Shown: positions 8,555 through 18,442, counted from the stretch's first letter. The stretch: DNA of 64,000 nt from Suilimivivens sp009774465 (GCA_947382645.1 CANDAE010000005.1:62001-126000), one strand, 5' to 3'. Made by a program: numbers and translations. The notes: generated by a model not told the origin, from the letters alone.

Positions 8555-10185
8555 ATGAAAAAACTAGCAAACCGTCACTTATTTTCTATTTTTATGCTGG
8601 CTATTGTAACTGTTTTTTATCTTTTCTTTGCTTTTTATGATGGCGCAGTTATTTGTGTTGACTCCCCAAGCTATATTGGAATGAGTATCTCCAGAGAACC
8701 TTTATACCCTATAATCTTAGCCTTTTTCCGCAGTCTTTTCTCAAATTTTTCCTCTGATTTCTATTTAACAGCCACCGCATTTTTCCAGAGTATCCTGGCT
8801 GCTCTTACCACCTGGGCTTTCGCTGTTTACGCATTAAAGGAATTTAAACTTACAAAACTGTTTTCCTTAATTATTCTTATCACCCCCCCGTGGTTTCACT
8901 TTTATGCCGCTTTGCCGCTAAGAGGGGCTCTATGTATTCAAATAGTATCTTAACGGAAGGCATTGCCATTCCATGTTATTTTCTTTTCTTCCGCTGCTTA
9001 ATGGAATTCCTTCTCCATCAAAGAAAAAAAGCATTGATTTTCTGCTGCCTTCTGGCATTTTTACTCATCTCCACAAGAAAGCAAATGGCCATTGCACTTA
9101 TTATGCTGGTAATAGGCATTCTTTATCATTTTATTAAAGAAAGACGCTATTTAAAGGGAATTATTATTTCTTTTTTATGTATGGCCGGCATTTTACTTAG
9201 CACTGTTTTATTGGATTTAGGATACAATTACGTTCTTCGCGGAGAGCTGACAAAGCACTCCGGTGATACAAGATTTATCACTACAATGGCTCTTTATACC
9301 GCCGATAGAAATGATGCCCAATTTATTAATGATAAAGAAATTCAAAATTTATTTCTTCAAATTTATGACATTTGTGATGAAAACGGTTATTTAAAAAACT
9401 CTGCAGGACAGGGCTGGCTAAATCGGGTATCCCATTTTGGCGACTACTATGACTGCATTCAAATAGATACCTTAAGACCTATGGTAAGCCAGTTTGCTTC
9501 AGAACGCCGGGATAACCTGGTTGATGCCAGCGAGTATGGCGACCAGATTATGGACACCATAAATCATTCCATTATTCCCCACCATATACCGGAAATTCTG
9601 GGAACATTTGCAGACAACTTTTTATCCGGTCTGGTTACTACCGTTGCAAAGCGAAATTCCATTTTAATCTGGTACAGCCTGTTTATCTATCTGTTTTATT
9701 TTACGCTGCTTGTCTGGCATATTTGGGTTGGCAAAAATCAAAAAACCATCCTGTTTGCCACGTTTACTTTGATTTCCATTTTTGTAAACGTAAGTCTGGT
9801 GTCTCTGGTCATATTCTGTCAGACAAGATACACCATTTACAACATGGCTCTTTTTTATATCAGCCTGCTTCTTATGATGCAGGAACCCTTCCATAAAATA
9901 CTAAACCGGATCAACTCCCTCTCCGTCAAACCCCGGGATAAAGCTTTCTTTTGCCACATCCCCTTCCTGAATAAAGGCATTTTCCACTCCCAGATCTATG
10001 ATATAATTTACCACCGCCTGGTATTCTCTTTTTGTAACCTTTCTGCAAAGCTCTTTGTATTCCGGCTTACCTTTAAGCCGGTCAAAGGGCGTATACTGGC
10101 TCATCAGACTTATGTAAACCTGTTTCCCATAGGTTTCATATACATAATGCATCACATCTTTTGCGTTCTTTTTATGCCCCGGTAA
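8555..10185 (+). pseudogene. Frameshifted GT-C-like polytopic membrane protein gene
   Basis: Two open frames make one product. Frame 1 runs from ATG 8555 (AAGGA upstream) to a stop at 8953. Frame 2 is open from before 8890 to 10185. They switch at or near a run of seven C (8883-8889); one extra C would join them as ITPPVVSLLCRF. The protein begins with a transmembrane helix, a periplasmic acidic loop DSPSYIGM and an REPLYP motif, followed by many hydrophobic helices, a plan like GT-C glycosyltransferases or polymerases. After the last helix (LLLMMQEPFHKILNR) the frame runs on for about 285 bases opposite the convergent radical SAM gene, giving an unlikely tail. So the gene appears broken or phase-off, and its natural stop may be lost. 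A sequencing error at the homopolymer cannot be excluded. Confidence 0.65.
8883..8889. repeat. Poly-C tract at the frameshift
   Basis: Seven consecutive C in an otherwise AT-rich gene, exactly where the reading frame must change. Eight C would restore one continuous frame. Such tracts can slip during replication. Confidence 0.7.
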
Positions 10186-10836
10186 AAGCAGATGGCGGAT
10201 AATAACCCCTTTTTTCATCATTCCTTCTTTGTCAAATACAGGCTCTCCGACAACATTCACCATCTCTTTCAGCGCTTCTTTTGCTCTTTCCGGATAGTCA
10301 GGAGCATTGGAGTACTTTGCAGAGAGCGCTGCATCCATATATTTAAAATCTGTCAGGAAGATATCTATGATTCCTGACAGATTTTTGATTACTTCCTTTT
10401 TTTCATACCCGCTTCCATTATAGACAACCGGCAGCTTAAGTCCCTGTTTTCTGGCCAGTAAAACTGCCTGCGCTGCCTGCAAAATATAATGATCCGGCGT
10501 CACAAGGTTTATATTGGCTGCTCCCATGTTCTGCAACTCTAAAAAGATTTCCGCAAGCCTGTTTACAGAAACTTCCTTTCCCTTTTTACCATATGCAATC
10601 TCATAATTCTGGCAATAGACGCACCGCAGATTACAGCCGGAGAAAAACACCGTACCTGATCCTCTTTTCCCTGAAATACAGGGCTCCTCCCACATATGAA
10701 GGGCCGCCCTTGCAAGAAAAATTCTGTTGTCCATAAGGCAGTATCCGGCCTGTCCCTGATCTCTTTTGACCATGCATTCTCTGGGGCAGAGATTACAGGG
10801 ACTATTGCCTATGCCTGTACATTTTTTCTCATCCAT
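9901..10836 (-). CDS. Radical SAM protein, PflX type
   Basis: 311 residues. The radical SAM cluster motif is Cys68-x3-Cys72-x2-Cys75 (GCNLRCVYCQNYEI), which holds the 4Fe-4S cluster that cleaves S-adenosylmethionine. An N-terminal Cys-rich segment (CNLCPREC through QAGYC) is typical of the PflX/COG1313 group, which resembles pyruvate formate-lyase activases. No glycyl radical enzyme is adjacent, so the target is unknown. The C-terminus (QEGDVAKESFIPGFDGEGV) is the usual family ending, so the 285-bp overlap with the convergent membrane gene comes from that gene, not this one. The Shine-Dalgarno is weak (CTGGTG), and 17 bases separate it from the DUF6056 gene upstream. Confidence 0.85.
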   Translation of the reverse strand: MDEKKCTGIGNSPCNLCPRECMVKRDQGQAGYCLMDNRIFLARAALHMWEEPCISGKRGSGTVFFSGCNLRCVYCQNYEIAYGKKGKEVSVNRLAEIFLELQNMGAANINLVTPDHYILQAAQAVLLARKQGLKLPVVYNGSGYEKKEVIKNLSGIIDIFLTDFKYMDAALSAKYSNAPDYPERAKEALKEMVNVVGEPVFDKEGMMKKGVIIRHLLLPGHKKNAKDVMHYVYETYGKQVYISLMSQYTPFDRLKGKPEYKELCRKVTKREYQAVVNYIIDLGVENAFIQEGDVAKESFIPGFDGEGVDPV

Positions 10837-10853
10837 AAATCACCAGTTCTTTT

Positions 10854-12251
10854 TTAATCTTCTCCGTACAGTTCGTTCCATTCATCACGGGGAATGGCTT
10901 TTATATTGTCCACACCATAATAAGTTTCATAAAATAAATTAATCCAGTAACCTCCATACTCCTCCATATCAGAATCATGAGCAACGCTGTAGGGATTTTT
11001 AAATGCCTCCCGGAACTTTGGAATTACTACCACCCCATCAGATGAAGGATCTGCCTTTTCTTCCATAATCAAAGTAATTCTTTCATTTTCTTCCCTGTAA
11101 ATTCTGGCCAGGTTTACCAGATTATCCACATAAGTAAAAAACAGCCATACACATAAAATACTGACCAGACTATACTTTGCTGTCCGTATAAAAAGCTCAT
11201 GACCTGTCACATCCACAATTCCCTGGATACAGCCGATAAGCAAGAAAATGCCTGCTCCAAAAAAAGCTCTGTTCATGGGAGTTGGGGCTAATGCAAGGGC
11301 ATAACCTGTAGCTGCTGCCCCAATCAGAAACAGGACTGTTTCATTACTGCGGATTTGCCTGAAATTACACAGCTTTTTCTGCAGAACCAAAAGTACCAGC
11401 ACAATAACCATAATCAAAATAACTGGAAAAAATAATTCACGTACATTAAGAGTAATTTTATAGGTTCTTGAAAGAAGCCCCACAATACCGGTATATTCCC
11501 CATCTGACATAACCTGGCTTCGGTTTCTCACCCCGGGCGCTGAGATCATTCCCAGAATTCCACAGCACATGCCAAGCACGCCGGTTATCATAAATCCATG
11601 TAAGCCTTTTCCGCCTCTTTTTTTCTCCATCCACCAGAAATTAAGGGCAAACATAATCACCAAAAGCAGACCGCCGCCGGAAGTATTTTCATTGCACCAT
11701 CCGGCCAGCACGCCAAAGAAAAAGGTACCTGCCGCCAAAAGTACTTTGTGCCTGATTTTTTCAGGATGATTTAAAAAATATCTGTAAAATGTGATAAATC
11801 CCAAAATAAATACACTTCCCCACAGATAATTACAGGCGCCGCAAATCCAAAGCATTGTCTGTCCGAAATCAACAGCAAACTTCCATAAAAAGGTGATAAT
11901 AAGCAAAAGTACAAATATATCATACTTTTTTTTGCGCCGGATATTTGCATACATTAAAAGCACCAGTATAACAAACATTCCGCTGTTCACCAGATTAAAT
12001 ACCTGCTTGTCAAACACCAGCGACAAACGCACATTAAACTGCCCCACCACTCTTCCACTGTTGGAAAGATATTCTCCATACTGCTGCTTGATTAAATCCC
12101 AAAAAGATTCTGCCTGACGCACTTCACAGGCATAAAAATAATCATCCGATAAATAGGGGGTTAAGAAATTGTAAATAAATATCGTTATAAAAGCTGCTGC
12201 CAATATCAGCCAGAATATTTGTTTTCTATATTTTTCCATAAAAGCTGCCAC
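10854..12251 (-). CDS. DUF6056-type polytopic membrane protein, GT-C-like
   Basis: 465 residues with about ten predicted membrane helices. The first helix is followed by a loop with an Asp-Asp pair (YLSDDYFYA), a position where GT-C glycosyltransferases keep catalytic acids, and the C-terminal soluble tail ends near WNELYGED. These features fit the DUF6056 family; substrates of the family are not known to me. The start is GTG 12251, eight bases after GAGAGG; the in-frame ATG at 12239 would be 20 bases from it. It may be co-transcribed with the PflX-type gene downstream. A role in adding sugars or other groups to surface polymers is inferred from topology only. Confidence 0.7.
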   Translation of the reverse strand: MAAFMEKYRKQIFWLILAAAFITIFIYNFLTPYLSDDYFYACEVRQAESFWDLIKQQYGEYLSNSGRVVGQFNVRLSLVFDKQVFNLVNSGMFVILVLLMYANIRRKKKYDIFVLLLIITFLWKFAVDFGQTMLWICGACNYLWGSVFILGFITFYRYFLNHPEKIRHKVLLAAGTFFFGVLAGWCNENTSGGGLLLVIMFALNFWWMEKKRGGKGLHGFMITGVLGMCCGILGMISAPGVRNRSQVMSDGEYTGIVGLLSRTYKITLNVRELFFPVILIMVIVLVLLVLQKKLCNFRQIRSNETVLFLIGAAATGYALALAPTPMNRAFFGAGIFLLIGCIQGIVDVTGHELFIRTAKYSLVSILCVWLFFTYVDNLVNLARIYREENERITLIMEEKADPSSDGVVVIPKFREAFKNPYSVAHDSDMEEYGGYWINLFYETYYGVDNIKAIPRDEWNELYGED

Positions 12252-12303
12252 AGGCTCATCCTCTCTATTTTAACTTGAATTTCATTTTAACAAACCTGAG
12301 AGT

Positions 12304-12325
12304 GGAATGCAACCGCCCGCATTCC
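12304..12325. repeat. 7-bp inverted repeat in the DUF6056/mutS2 divergent region
   Basis: GGAATGC-N8-GCATTCC. It lies between two divergent gene starts, so it is more likely a protein binding site than a terminator; no T-run of note follows. Confidence 0.35.
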
Positions 12326-12389
12326 TTTGTGTGCATTTGTTTGCTGTTCATTTCATTTATTCATAATGCTAGTGCAGCAGGAAAAAATA

Positions 12390-12398
12390 TGATATACT
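12390..12398 (+). promoter_or_regulatory. Extended -10 element upstream of mutS2
   Basis: TGATATACT: a TGn extension followed by TATACT, 58 bases before the mutS2 start. There is no good -35 at 17 or 18 bases, so the call rests on the extended -10. Confidence 0.4.
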
Positions 12399-12455
12399 GA
12401 AACACAAAGCATTTAAATTTTCAGCATCAAAAGTAAGACAATATTGGAGACCTAT

Positions 12456-14837
12456 ATGAACGAAAAAGTACTGCACACTTTAGAATATAACAAAATCATT
12501 AACTTATTAGTCCAAAAGGCATCCTCCCAGCCGGGGCGGGACATGTGCCAGGTTCTTGTTCCCATGACTGACTTAGAAGCCATACGCCTTGCCCAGCAGG
12601 AAACCTCTGATGCGCTTTCCATGCTCTTTGCCAAAGGCTCCACTTCTTTTGGAGGAAACCGGAATGTGGCTATGGCGCTTAAAAGCCTTGAGATTGGAAG
12701 TACATTGTCCGCATCCGAGCTGCTTAAAATCGCCGGCCTTTTGGATAATGTAAATCGAATTAAATCCTATGGCCGGGGACCAAAAGATGAGGAGAAAGAA
12801 ACCTCTCTTACCGCTTATTTTCATGCCCTTGAGCCTTTAACTTCCCTTGCCGGTGAAATTAACCGCTGTATTCTTTCCGAAGAAGAAATTGCAGATGATG
12901 CCAGCCCGGGGCTAAAACATGTACGACGCTCCATTACCCTCACAGGAGAAAAAATTCACTCTCAATTGACCAGTATGGTTAATGGTTCTTACCGCAGCTA
13001 CTTACAGGACGCAGTAATCACCATGAGAGATAACAGATATTGTATCCCTGTAAAAGCTGAATATAAAAGTCAGGTGCCCGGCATGGTTCACGACCAGTCC
13101 TCCACCGGCTCCACCTTTTTTATTGAACCTGCAGCCATTGTAAATTTAAACAATCAGTTAAAGGAACTTTCCATTAAGGAAAAAGAAGAAATAGAAGCCG
13201 TCCTTGCAGACTTAAGTATGCAATGCGGCGGGCATATTGGAGAAATTTCAGAAAATCAGCGGATTATGACTTTTCTTGATTTTGTTTTTGCCAAAGCTAA
13301 GCTTGCTATGGATGAAAACGCCACTATGCCTTTATTTAACACTAACCATTTTATTAATATTCGTAAAGGGCGCCATCCCCTGCTTCCTTCTAAAAAGGTG
13401 GTTCCAATTGACATTCACCTGGGAAAAGAGTTTGATCTTTTAGTGGTTACAGGGCCTAATACCGGCGGAAAAACCGTATCCTTAAAGACAGTGGGACTCT
13501 TTACTTTAATGGGACAGGCGGGGCTTCATATTCCGGCCCTTGACCGCTCGGAGCTTTCCATATTTACGGAAGTTTTTGCAGATATCGGTGACGAACAGAG
13601 TATTGAACAAAGTCTCAGTACCTTTTCCTCCCATATGACAAGTATTGTCTCCATTTTAAAAAATGCTGATGAAAATTCCCTGTGTCTTTTTGACGAGCTA
13701 GGGGCAGGCACCGATCCCACGGAAGGCGCCGCGCTTGCCATTGCCATTTTGGATCATCTTCATCAAAAAGGCATCCGTACTATGGCAACTACTCACTACA
13801 GTGAGCTTAAGGTTTATGCCTTATCCACTGACCAGGTGGAAAATGCCTGCTGTGAATTTAATGTGGAAACTTTGGCCCCAACCTACCGGCTGTTAATTGG
13901 GATTCCCGGCAAAAGCAACGCCTTTGCCATTTCCTCAAAACTGGGGCTGCCGGATTATATTATTAATGCTGCTAAAGGTCAGATTTCTACGGAAGATAAA
14001 AGTTTTGAAGACCTTCTCACAGATCTGGAGCAAAGCCGGGTAACCATAGAAAAAGAACGTCTGGAAATTGCCTCTTATAAAGAAGAAATCAAGTCCTTAA
14101 GGGAAAAATTACAGGCAAAAAATGAAAAAATAGACAGTGCAAAGGAGCGGATTTTAAGACAGGCCAACGAACAGGCCCGGGAAATTTTACAGGAAGCAAA
14201 AGATGTGGCTGACGAGACTATACGCATTTATCAAAAAGCCGGCCCCGGCGCTTCCTTAAAAGATCTGGAAAAAACAAGAGAAAAGCTGCGCGGTGAAATC
14301 GGAAAGAAAAATGATAAGCTGGCTTTAAAAACAAGTGCACCTCAAAAATCGGGACAGGTAAAACCGGATCAGCTTAAAATCGGCGACAGCGTTAAAATTC
14401 TCTCTATGGGACTTAAGGGAACTGTCAGCTCTCTTCCCGACCATAAGGGAAATCTTTTTGTACAATGCGGTATTATGCGCTCCCAGGCAAACGTAAAAGA
14501 TCTGGTATTTTTAAAAGAAGACGCTGACACACCGGCACCTTCTCTATCTAAAAACCACACCGGCAAGGTGAAAATGTCCAAATCTTTCAGCATTTCACCT
14601 GAAATCAACCTGCTTGGCAAAACGGTGGATGAAGCCCTTGCCCAGCTTGATAAATATCTGGATGACGCTTATCTTGCCCATTTATCCACCGTAAGAGTGG
14701 TGCATGGAAAAGGAACCGGAGCTTTGCGCAGCGCAGTGCAGAATCATTTAAAAAGAATAAAATATGTAAAATCCTATCGACTTGGTGAATATGGAGAAGG
14801 TGACGCAGGTGTCACTATTGTAACTTTTAAAGAATAA
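12456..14837 (+). CDS. mutS2: MutS2 ATPase/endonuclease (RqcU-like)
   Basis: 793 residues, the normal length for MutS2. The ATPase domain has a Walker A TGPNTGGKT at about residue 331 and Walker B LCLFDELGAGTDPTEGAA. A long coiled coil follows, with Lys- and Glu-rich helices. The C-terminal Smr domain has the VVHGKGTGALR motif. In Bacillus the protein splits collided ribosomes for quality control; in other species it limits recombination. It is cytoplasmic. The longest open frame begins at a TTG within the ribosome binding site (TTGGAGACC); ATG 12456, seven bases downstream, is the likely start. It probably heads an operon with the response regulator 20 bases downstream. Confidence 0.95.
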   Translation: MNEKVLHTLEYNKIINLLVQKASSQPGRDMCQVLVPMTDLEAIRLAQQETSDALSMLFAKGSTSFGGNRNVAMALKSLEIGSTLSASELLKIAGLLDNVNRIKSYGRGPKDEEKETSLTAYFHALEPLTSLAGEINRCILSEEEIADDASPGLKHVRRSITLTGEKIHSQLTSMVNGSYRSYLQDAVITMRDNRYCIPVKAEYKSQVPGMVHDQSSTGSTFFIEPAAIVNLNNQLKELSIKEKEEIEAVLADLSMQCGGHIGEISENQRIMTFLDFVFAKAKLAMDENATMPLFNTNHFINIRKGRHPLLPSKKVVPIDIHLGKEFDLLVVTGPNTGGKTVSLKTVGLFTLMGQAGLHIPALDRSELSIFTEVFADIGDEQSIEQSLSTFSSHMTSIVSILKNADENSLCLFDELGAGTDPTEGAALAIAILDHLHQKGIRTMATTHYSELKVYALSTDQVENACCEFNVETLAPTYRLLIGIPGKSNAFAISSKLGLPDYIINAAKGQISTEDKSFEDLLTDLEQSRVTIEKERLEIASYKEEIKSLREKLQAKNEKIDSAKERILRQANEQAREILQEAKDVADETIRIYQKAGPGASLKDLEKTREKLRGEIGKKNDKLALKTSAPQKSGQVKPDQLKIGDSVKILSMGLKGTVSSLPDHKGNLFVQCGIMRSQANVKDLVFLKEDADTPAPSLSKNHTGKVKMSKSFSISPEINLLGKTVDEALAQLDKYLDDAYLAHLSTVRVVHGKGTGALRSAVQNHLKRIKYVKSYRLGEYGEGDAGVTIVTFKE

Positions 14838-14857
14838 TGGAAAGAGAGTGAAATTTT

Positions 14858-15559
14858 ATGGTAAATAAACAAAAAATTTTAATTGTAGATGATGATGCCA
14901 ATATTGCAGAGCTGATTTCCCTTTACCTTACCAAGGAATGCTTTGAAACCATGATTGCAGGTGACGGGGAAACCGCCCTTCTTCTTGCGGATTCCTTTAT
15001 GCCCAATTTGATTTTGCTGGATCTAATGCTGCCCGGCATTGACGGATATCAGGTTTGTCGTGAGATTCGGGCAAAATCCTCCATCCCTATTATTATGCTA
15101 TCCGCAAAAGGAGAAATATTTGATAAGGTATTGGGGCTTGAACTGGGAGCTGATGACTACATGGAAAAGCCATTTGATTCCAAGGAACTGGTGGCCCGTG
15201 TAAAGGCAGTGCTTAGAAGATATAAACCTGCCTCCATCCTGCCGGAGGCTTCCGATGTAAAATGCGTGGAATATACAGATCTGGTTATTAACCAGACTAA
15301 CTACTCCGTAATTTACAAAGGTAAAACCGTAGAAATGCCTCCCAAAGAGCTGGAGCTTTTATATTTCCTGGCTTCTTCTCCCAACCATGTTTTTACAAGA
15401 GAACAGCTTCTTGATCAGATCTGGGGCTATGAGTACATTGGAGATACAAGAACTGTGGACGTGCACATCAAACGTCTGAGAGAAAAAATAAGCGATCATG
15501 CAGGCTGGAGAATTGCCACCATCTGGGGAATCGGCTACAAATTTGAGGTATCACAATGA
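14858..15559 (+). CDS. OmpR/PhoB-family response regulator
   Basis: 233 residues: a receiver domain (acidic pair DDD at 11-13, phosphoacceptor Asp55 in LILLDLMLPG, conserved Lys in YMEKPF) and a C-terminal winged helix (TREQLLDQIWGYEYIGDTRTVDVHIKRLR). It binds DNA when phosphorylated by the partner kinase, whose start overlaps its stop by four bases (ATGA). The target genes cannot be predicted. The closest described relatives by layout are the VanR/RegX3-like regulators of Firmicutes. Confidence 0.93.
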   Translation: MVNKQKILIVDDDANIAELISLYLTKECFETMIAGDGETALLLADSFMPNLILLDLMLPGIDGYQVCREIRAKSSIPIIMLSAKGEIFDKVLGLELGADDYMEKPFDSKELVARVKAVLRRYKPASILPEASDVKCVEYTDLVINQTNYSVIYKGKTVEMPPKELELLYFLASSPNHVFTREQLLDQIWGYEYIGDTRTVDVHIKRLREKISDHAGWRIATIWGIGYKFEVSQ

Positions 15560-16980
15560 GAAAAACTCTTTACCTTAAGTTCCTGCTGGCATACTTTATC
15601 TTTGGCGTTTTTGGATTTGTGATTGTTGCCACCTTTGTAAGCAGCATGACTATGGAGCATTTGACGCGGGAAAAAGCGGATGCCCTGTACAGGGAAGCCA
15701 CCCTGATTGCCAATACCTATGCCTCTGATTTGTATAACAATGAAACTTCTCTGGATACGGTAAAAAAGCAGTTAGATACATTAGATACTTATCTGTCTGC
15801 CAATCTGTGGATTATTAACCCTTCCGGGCGAATGGTTCTGGATTCTCAGGCACCTGTTGATGTGGAAAATGAAACTGTAATTTCCGGATTTGATCCTACC
15901 ATTACTGCAGGCTCCTATTACACAATCGGCAATTTTTTTGGAAGCTTTGATTATGACCAGTTAAGCGTGCTTGCCCCTATCACTTCAGATTACACGGTAA
16001 GGGGCTATGTGGTAATTCATTATCCTATCAGCAACATTACGGCTTCCTGCAACAGCCTCTTAAATATCTCTTATTTAATGTTGATTATTTTATTTCTGCT
16101 TTCCATGATCATTTTAATCTTTTTCACAGAAATGGTTTATCTGCCCCTGCGCAAGATTACGGAAGCAACAGAACAATACGCTTCGGGAAACATGCACTAT
16201 GAATTTCAGATTGACAGTGAAGATGAAATTGGTTATCTGGGTGCAACACTCTCCTATATGGCAAGTGAAATTGCCCGCTCCGAGGACGATCAAAAAAAAT
16301 TTGTGGCTAACGTTTCCCACGATTTCCGCTCTCCCTTAACCTCTATCAAAGGCTATCTGGAAGCTATGCTGGACGGAACAATTCCGCCTGAACTCCATGA
16401 AAAATACTTAACTATTGTGTTAAATGAAACTGAACGTCTGACCAAGCTTACCAACAGTCTGCTCACTTTAAATAATCTAAACACCAAAGGTATGCTGCTG
16501 GATATCAGTATTTTTGACATTAATAAAACAATCCGTAATACTGCCGCTTCCTTTGAGGGCACCTGTAAAAGCAAAATGATTGCAATAGAGTTAATTCTCA
16601 CCGGAGATGAATTGTTTGTAAGTGCAGATGTGGGAAGAATTCAGCAGGTGCTTTACAATCTTCTTGATAATGCAATTAAATTCAGTCATTCGGATTCCAT
16701 TATCAAAATCGAAACCACAGAAAAGCACAACAAGGTTTTTGTATCTGTTAAGGACAGCGGCATAGGCATTCCCAAAGACGATCTTAAAATGATATGGGAG
16801 CGTTTTTATAAGTCTGATCTTTCCAGAGGAAAAGATAAAAAGGGCACCGGACTGGGGCTTTCCATTACCAAAGAAATTATTCATGCCCACGGAGAGCATA
16901 TCAACGTAATCAGTACCGAAGGCGTGGGAACAGAATTTATTTTTTCTCTGGCTCTGGCAGAAGAGGCAAATGAAGATTAA
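15556..16980 (+). CDS. Membrane sensor histidine kinase
   Basis: 474 residues. The domain order is a transmembrane helix at about 9-32, an extracellular sensor domain of about 140 residues, a second helix (MLIILFLLSMIILIFF), a HAMP linker (LPLRKITEATEQYASGNM), the HisKA domain with phosphorylated His255 in NVSHDFRSPL, and the ATP-binding domain with N box (YNLLDNAIKFS), G1 (VKDSGIGIP) and G2 (GTGLGLSI). It is the partner of the upstream response regulator. The sensor domain has no motif that identifies a signal. Confidence 0.93.
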   Translation: MRKTLYLKFLLAYFIFGVFGFVIVATFVSSMTMEHLTREKADALYREATLIANTYASDLYNNETSLDTVKKQLDTLDTYLSANLWIINPSGRMVLDSQAPVDVENETVISGFDPTITAGSYYTIGNFFGSFDYDQLSVLAPITSDYTVRGYVVIHYPISNITASCNSLLNISYLMLIILFLLSMIILIFFTEMVYLPLRKITEATEQYASGNMHYEFQIDSEDEIGYLGATLSYMASEIARSEDDQKKFVANVSHDFRSPLTSIKGYLEAMLDGTIPPELHEKYLTIVLNETERLTKLTNSLLTLNNLNTKGMLLDISIFDINKTIRNTAASFEGTCKSKMIAIELILTGDELFVSADVGRIQQVLYNLLDNAIKFSHSDSIIKIETTEKHNKVFVSVKDSGIGIPKDDLKMIWERFYKSDLSRGKDKKGTGLGLSITKEIIHAHGEHINVISTEGVGTEFIFSLALAEEANED

Positions 16981-17027
16981 ACTGCAAATACAGGATTTGC
17001 AGATGGAAAGAAAGGCATGGCTTTTAT

Positions 17028-17522
17028 ATGCATATTATTTTACATCAGCCGGAAATACCGGCAAATACCGGAAATATTGGAAGAACCTGCGTTGCATCAG
17101 GAACTGACCTGCATCTGATTGAACCCTTAGGCTTCCGGCTCACAGAAAAGGAAATCAAACGCGCCGGAATGGATTACTGGGAGCATCTTAACGTAACAAG
17201 ATATATGAATTTTGAGGAATTCAAATCCATTCATCCGGATGCCAAAATATGGATGGCTACTACAAAGGCAAAACATATCTATACAGATGTCTCCTTCGGG
17301 CCTGATGATTATATTATGTTCGGTAAAGAAAGTGCTGGAATCCCCGAAGAAATTCTGGTAGATTATGAAGAAACCTGTATCCGCATCCCCATGCTGCCTC
17401 AAATACGTTCTCTTAACCTTTCCAACTCTGTGGCTATTGTACTTTATGAGGCGCTGCGCCAGCAAAATTTTTCAAATATGCAGTTGGAAGGCAAGCTGCA
17501 CAGGCTTCACTGGAAAAAATAA
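17028..17522 (+). CDS. trmL: tRNA (cytidine(34)-2'-O)-methyltransferase
   Basis: 164 residues of SPOUT fold. TrmL methylates the wobble ribose of tRNA-Leu using SAM. The typical N-terminus (QPEIPANTGNIGRTC), the middle FGKESAGIP loop and the C-terminal knot residues (IPMLPQIRSLNLSNSVAIVLYEA) are all visible. Length matches the E. coli and Bacillus proteins (about 157-160). The gene lies 47 bases after the histidine kinase. The Shine-Dalgarno is modest (AAAGAAAGG with a long spacer). Confidence 0.93.
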   Translation: MHIILHQPEIPANTGNIGRTCVASGTDLHLIEPLGFRLTEKEIKRAGMDYWEHLNVTRYMNFEEFKSIHPDAKIWMATTKAKHIYTDVSFGPDDYIMFGKESAGIPEEILVDYEETCIRIPMLPQIRSLNLSNSVAIVLYEALRQQNFSNMQLEGKLHRLHWKK

Positions 17523-17601
17523 AATTTTTCCATAAAATTCTTATTCTCCTTCGTATCTTAAATAAGATAGCATAAATTTACCCTGACAGGAGGATTGGAT
17601 T

Positions 17602-18423
17602 ATGAGAAAAATAAAATTATTACTTATGGTTGGAATCATATCTTTGGGAATTGCCGGCTGCGGCAATAACGCATCTTCTACAGACGCAGCCGCCAGTACT
17701 TCGCCTGCATCCTTATCACCACAAAATATTGCTGTAGGGGAATCTACGGTAAGTACTTCTCCCGTTTATGAAACAAACTCTATTATCGTAAACAGCAGTG
17801 AAAAAGTAACTGTGGTTCCGGATATTGCAGAAATCGTTTATTCTGTCCGGACACAGGCCAAGGAAGCAGCAGACTGCCAGCAGAAAAATGCTGAAGCAGT
17901 AAGTCAGGTAATCGAACTTTTAAAAAGCTTAAATATTGAAGAAAAGTCTATTCAGACCTCTGATTATTACATGAACCCTGTCTACAATTACAGTGGAAGC
18001 ACTGCCAGAGTTACCGGATATGAGGCGGCGGCTACTTTGACCGTATCGGATCTTCCTATTGATGAGCTGGATCAAATTTTATCCCAGTCTGTTTCCACCG
18101 GCATCAATACCATTGAGTCTATTACTTATCAGGCCAGCAAATATGATGAGAGCTACCAGCAGGCTCTGGCAGCCGCTGTTGCCGCTGCACACCAGAAAGC
18201 ACAGGTTCTGGCTGAAGCTGCCGGCTGCAATGTGGGACAGGTAATGAATATTCAGGAAACCAGTGGTTATTCCGAAGCGCGCTATTCGGACAATGCCCTT
18301 GCCAGAAAATATTCCAGCATGGGAGTCAAAGAAAATTTGGCTCTCTTTGATGCCGCCGAAAGTGTAATGCCTGGAGAAATTCAGGTAGAAGCTTCCATTA
18401 CGGTTGAATACCAGCTTTACTGA
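17602..18423 (+). CDS. SIMPL-domain (DUF541) lipoprotein
   Basis: 273 residues. The lipoprotein signal MRKIKLLLMVGIISL ends at IAGC, followed by a Ser/Thr/Ala-rich linker and the SIMPL domain (SEKVTVVPDIAEIVYSVRTQA; ALAAAVAAAHQKAQVLAEAAG; ending SITVEYQLY). SIMPL proteins form ring-like or oligomeric envelope assemblies in some bacteria and are linked to oxidative stress in others; the function here is not known. AGGAGG is placed eight bases before the start. It follows trmL by 79 bases and ends at a clear terminator. Confidence 0.88.
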   Translation: MRKIKLLLMVGIISLGIAGCGNNASSTDAAASTSPASLSPQNIAVGESTVSTSPVYETNSIIVNSSEKVTVVPDIAEIVYSVRTQAKEAADCQQKNAEAVSQVIELLKSLNIEEKSIQTSDYYMNPVYNYSGSTARVTGYEAAATLTVSDLPIDELDQILSQSVSTGINTIESITYQASKYDESYQQALAAAVAAAHQKAQVLAEAAGCNVGQVMNIQETSGYSEARYSDNALARKYSSMGVKENLALFDAAESVMPGEIQVEASITVEYQLY

Positions 18424-18442
18424 CAATCATCTATTTCCATGT

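Noticed and set aside
8537..8953. First part of the membrane gene as a complete 138-residue protein
   Set aside because: It ends in the middle of a hydrophobic region, and the next frame continues the same fold; a frameshift is a better reading.
12304..12325. GGAATGC/GCATTCC hairpin as a terminator
   Set aside because: It lies between divergent starts and has no T-run, so it cannot end either gene.
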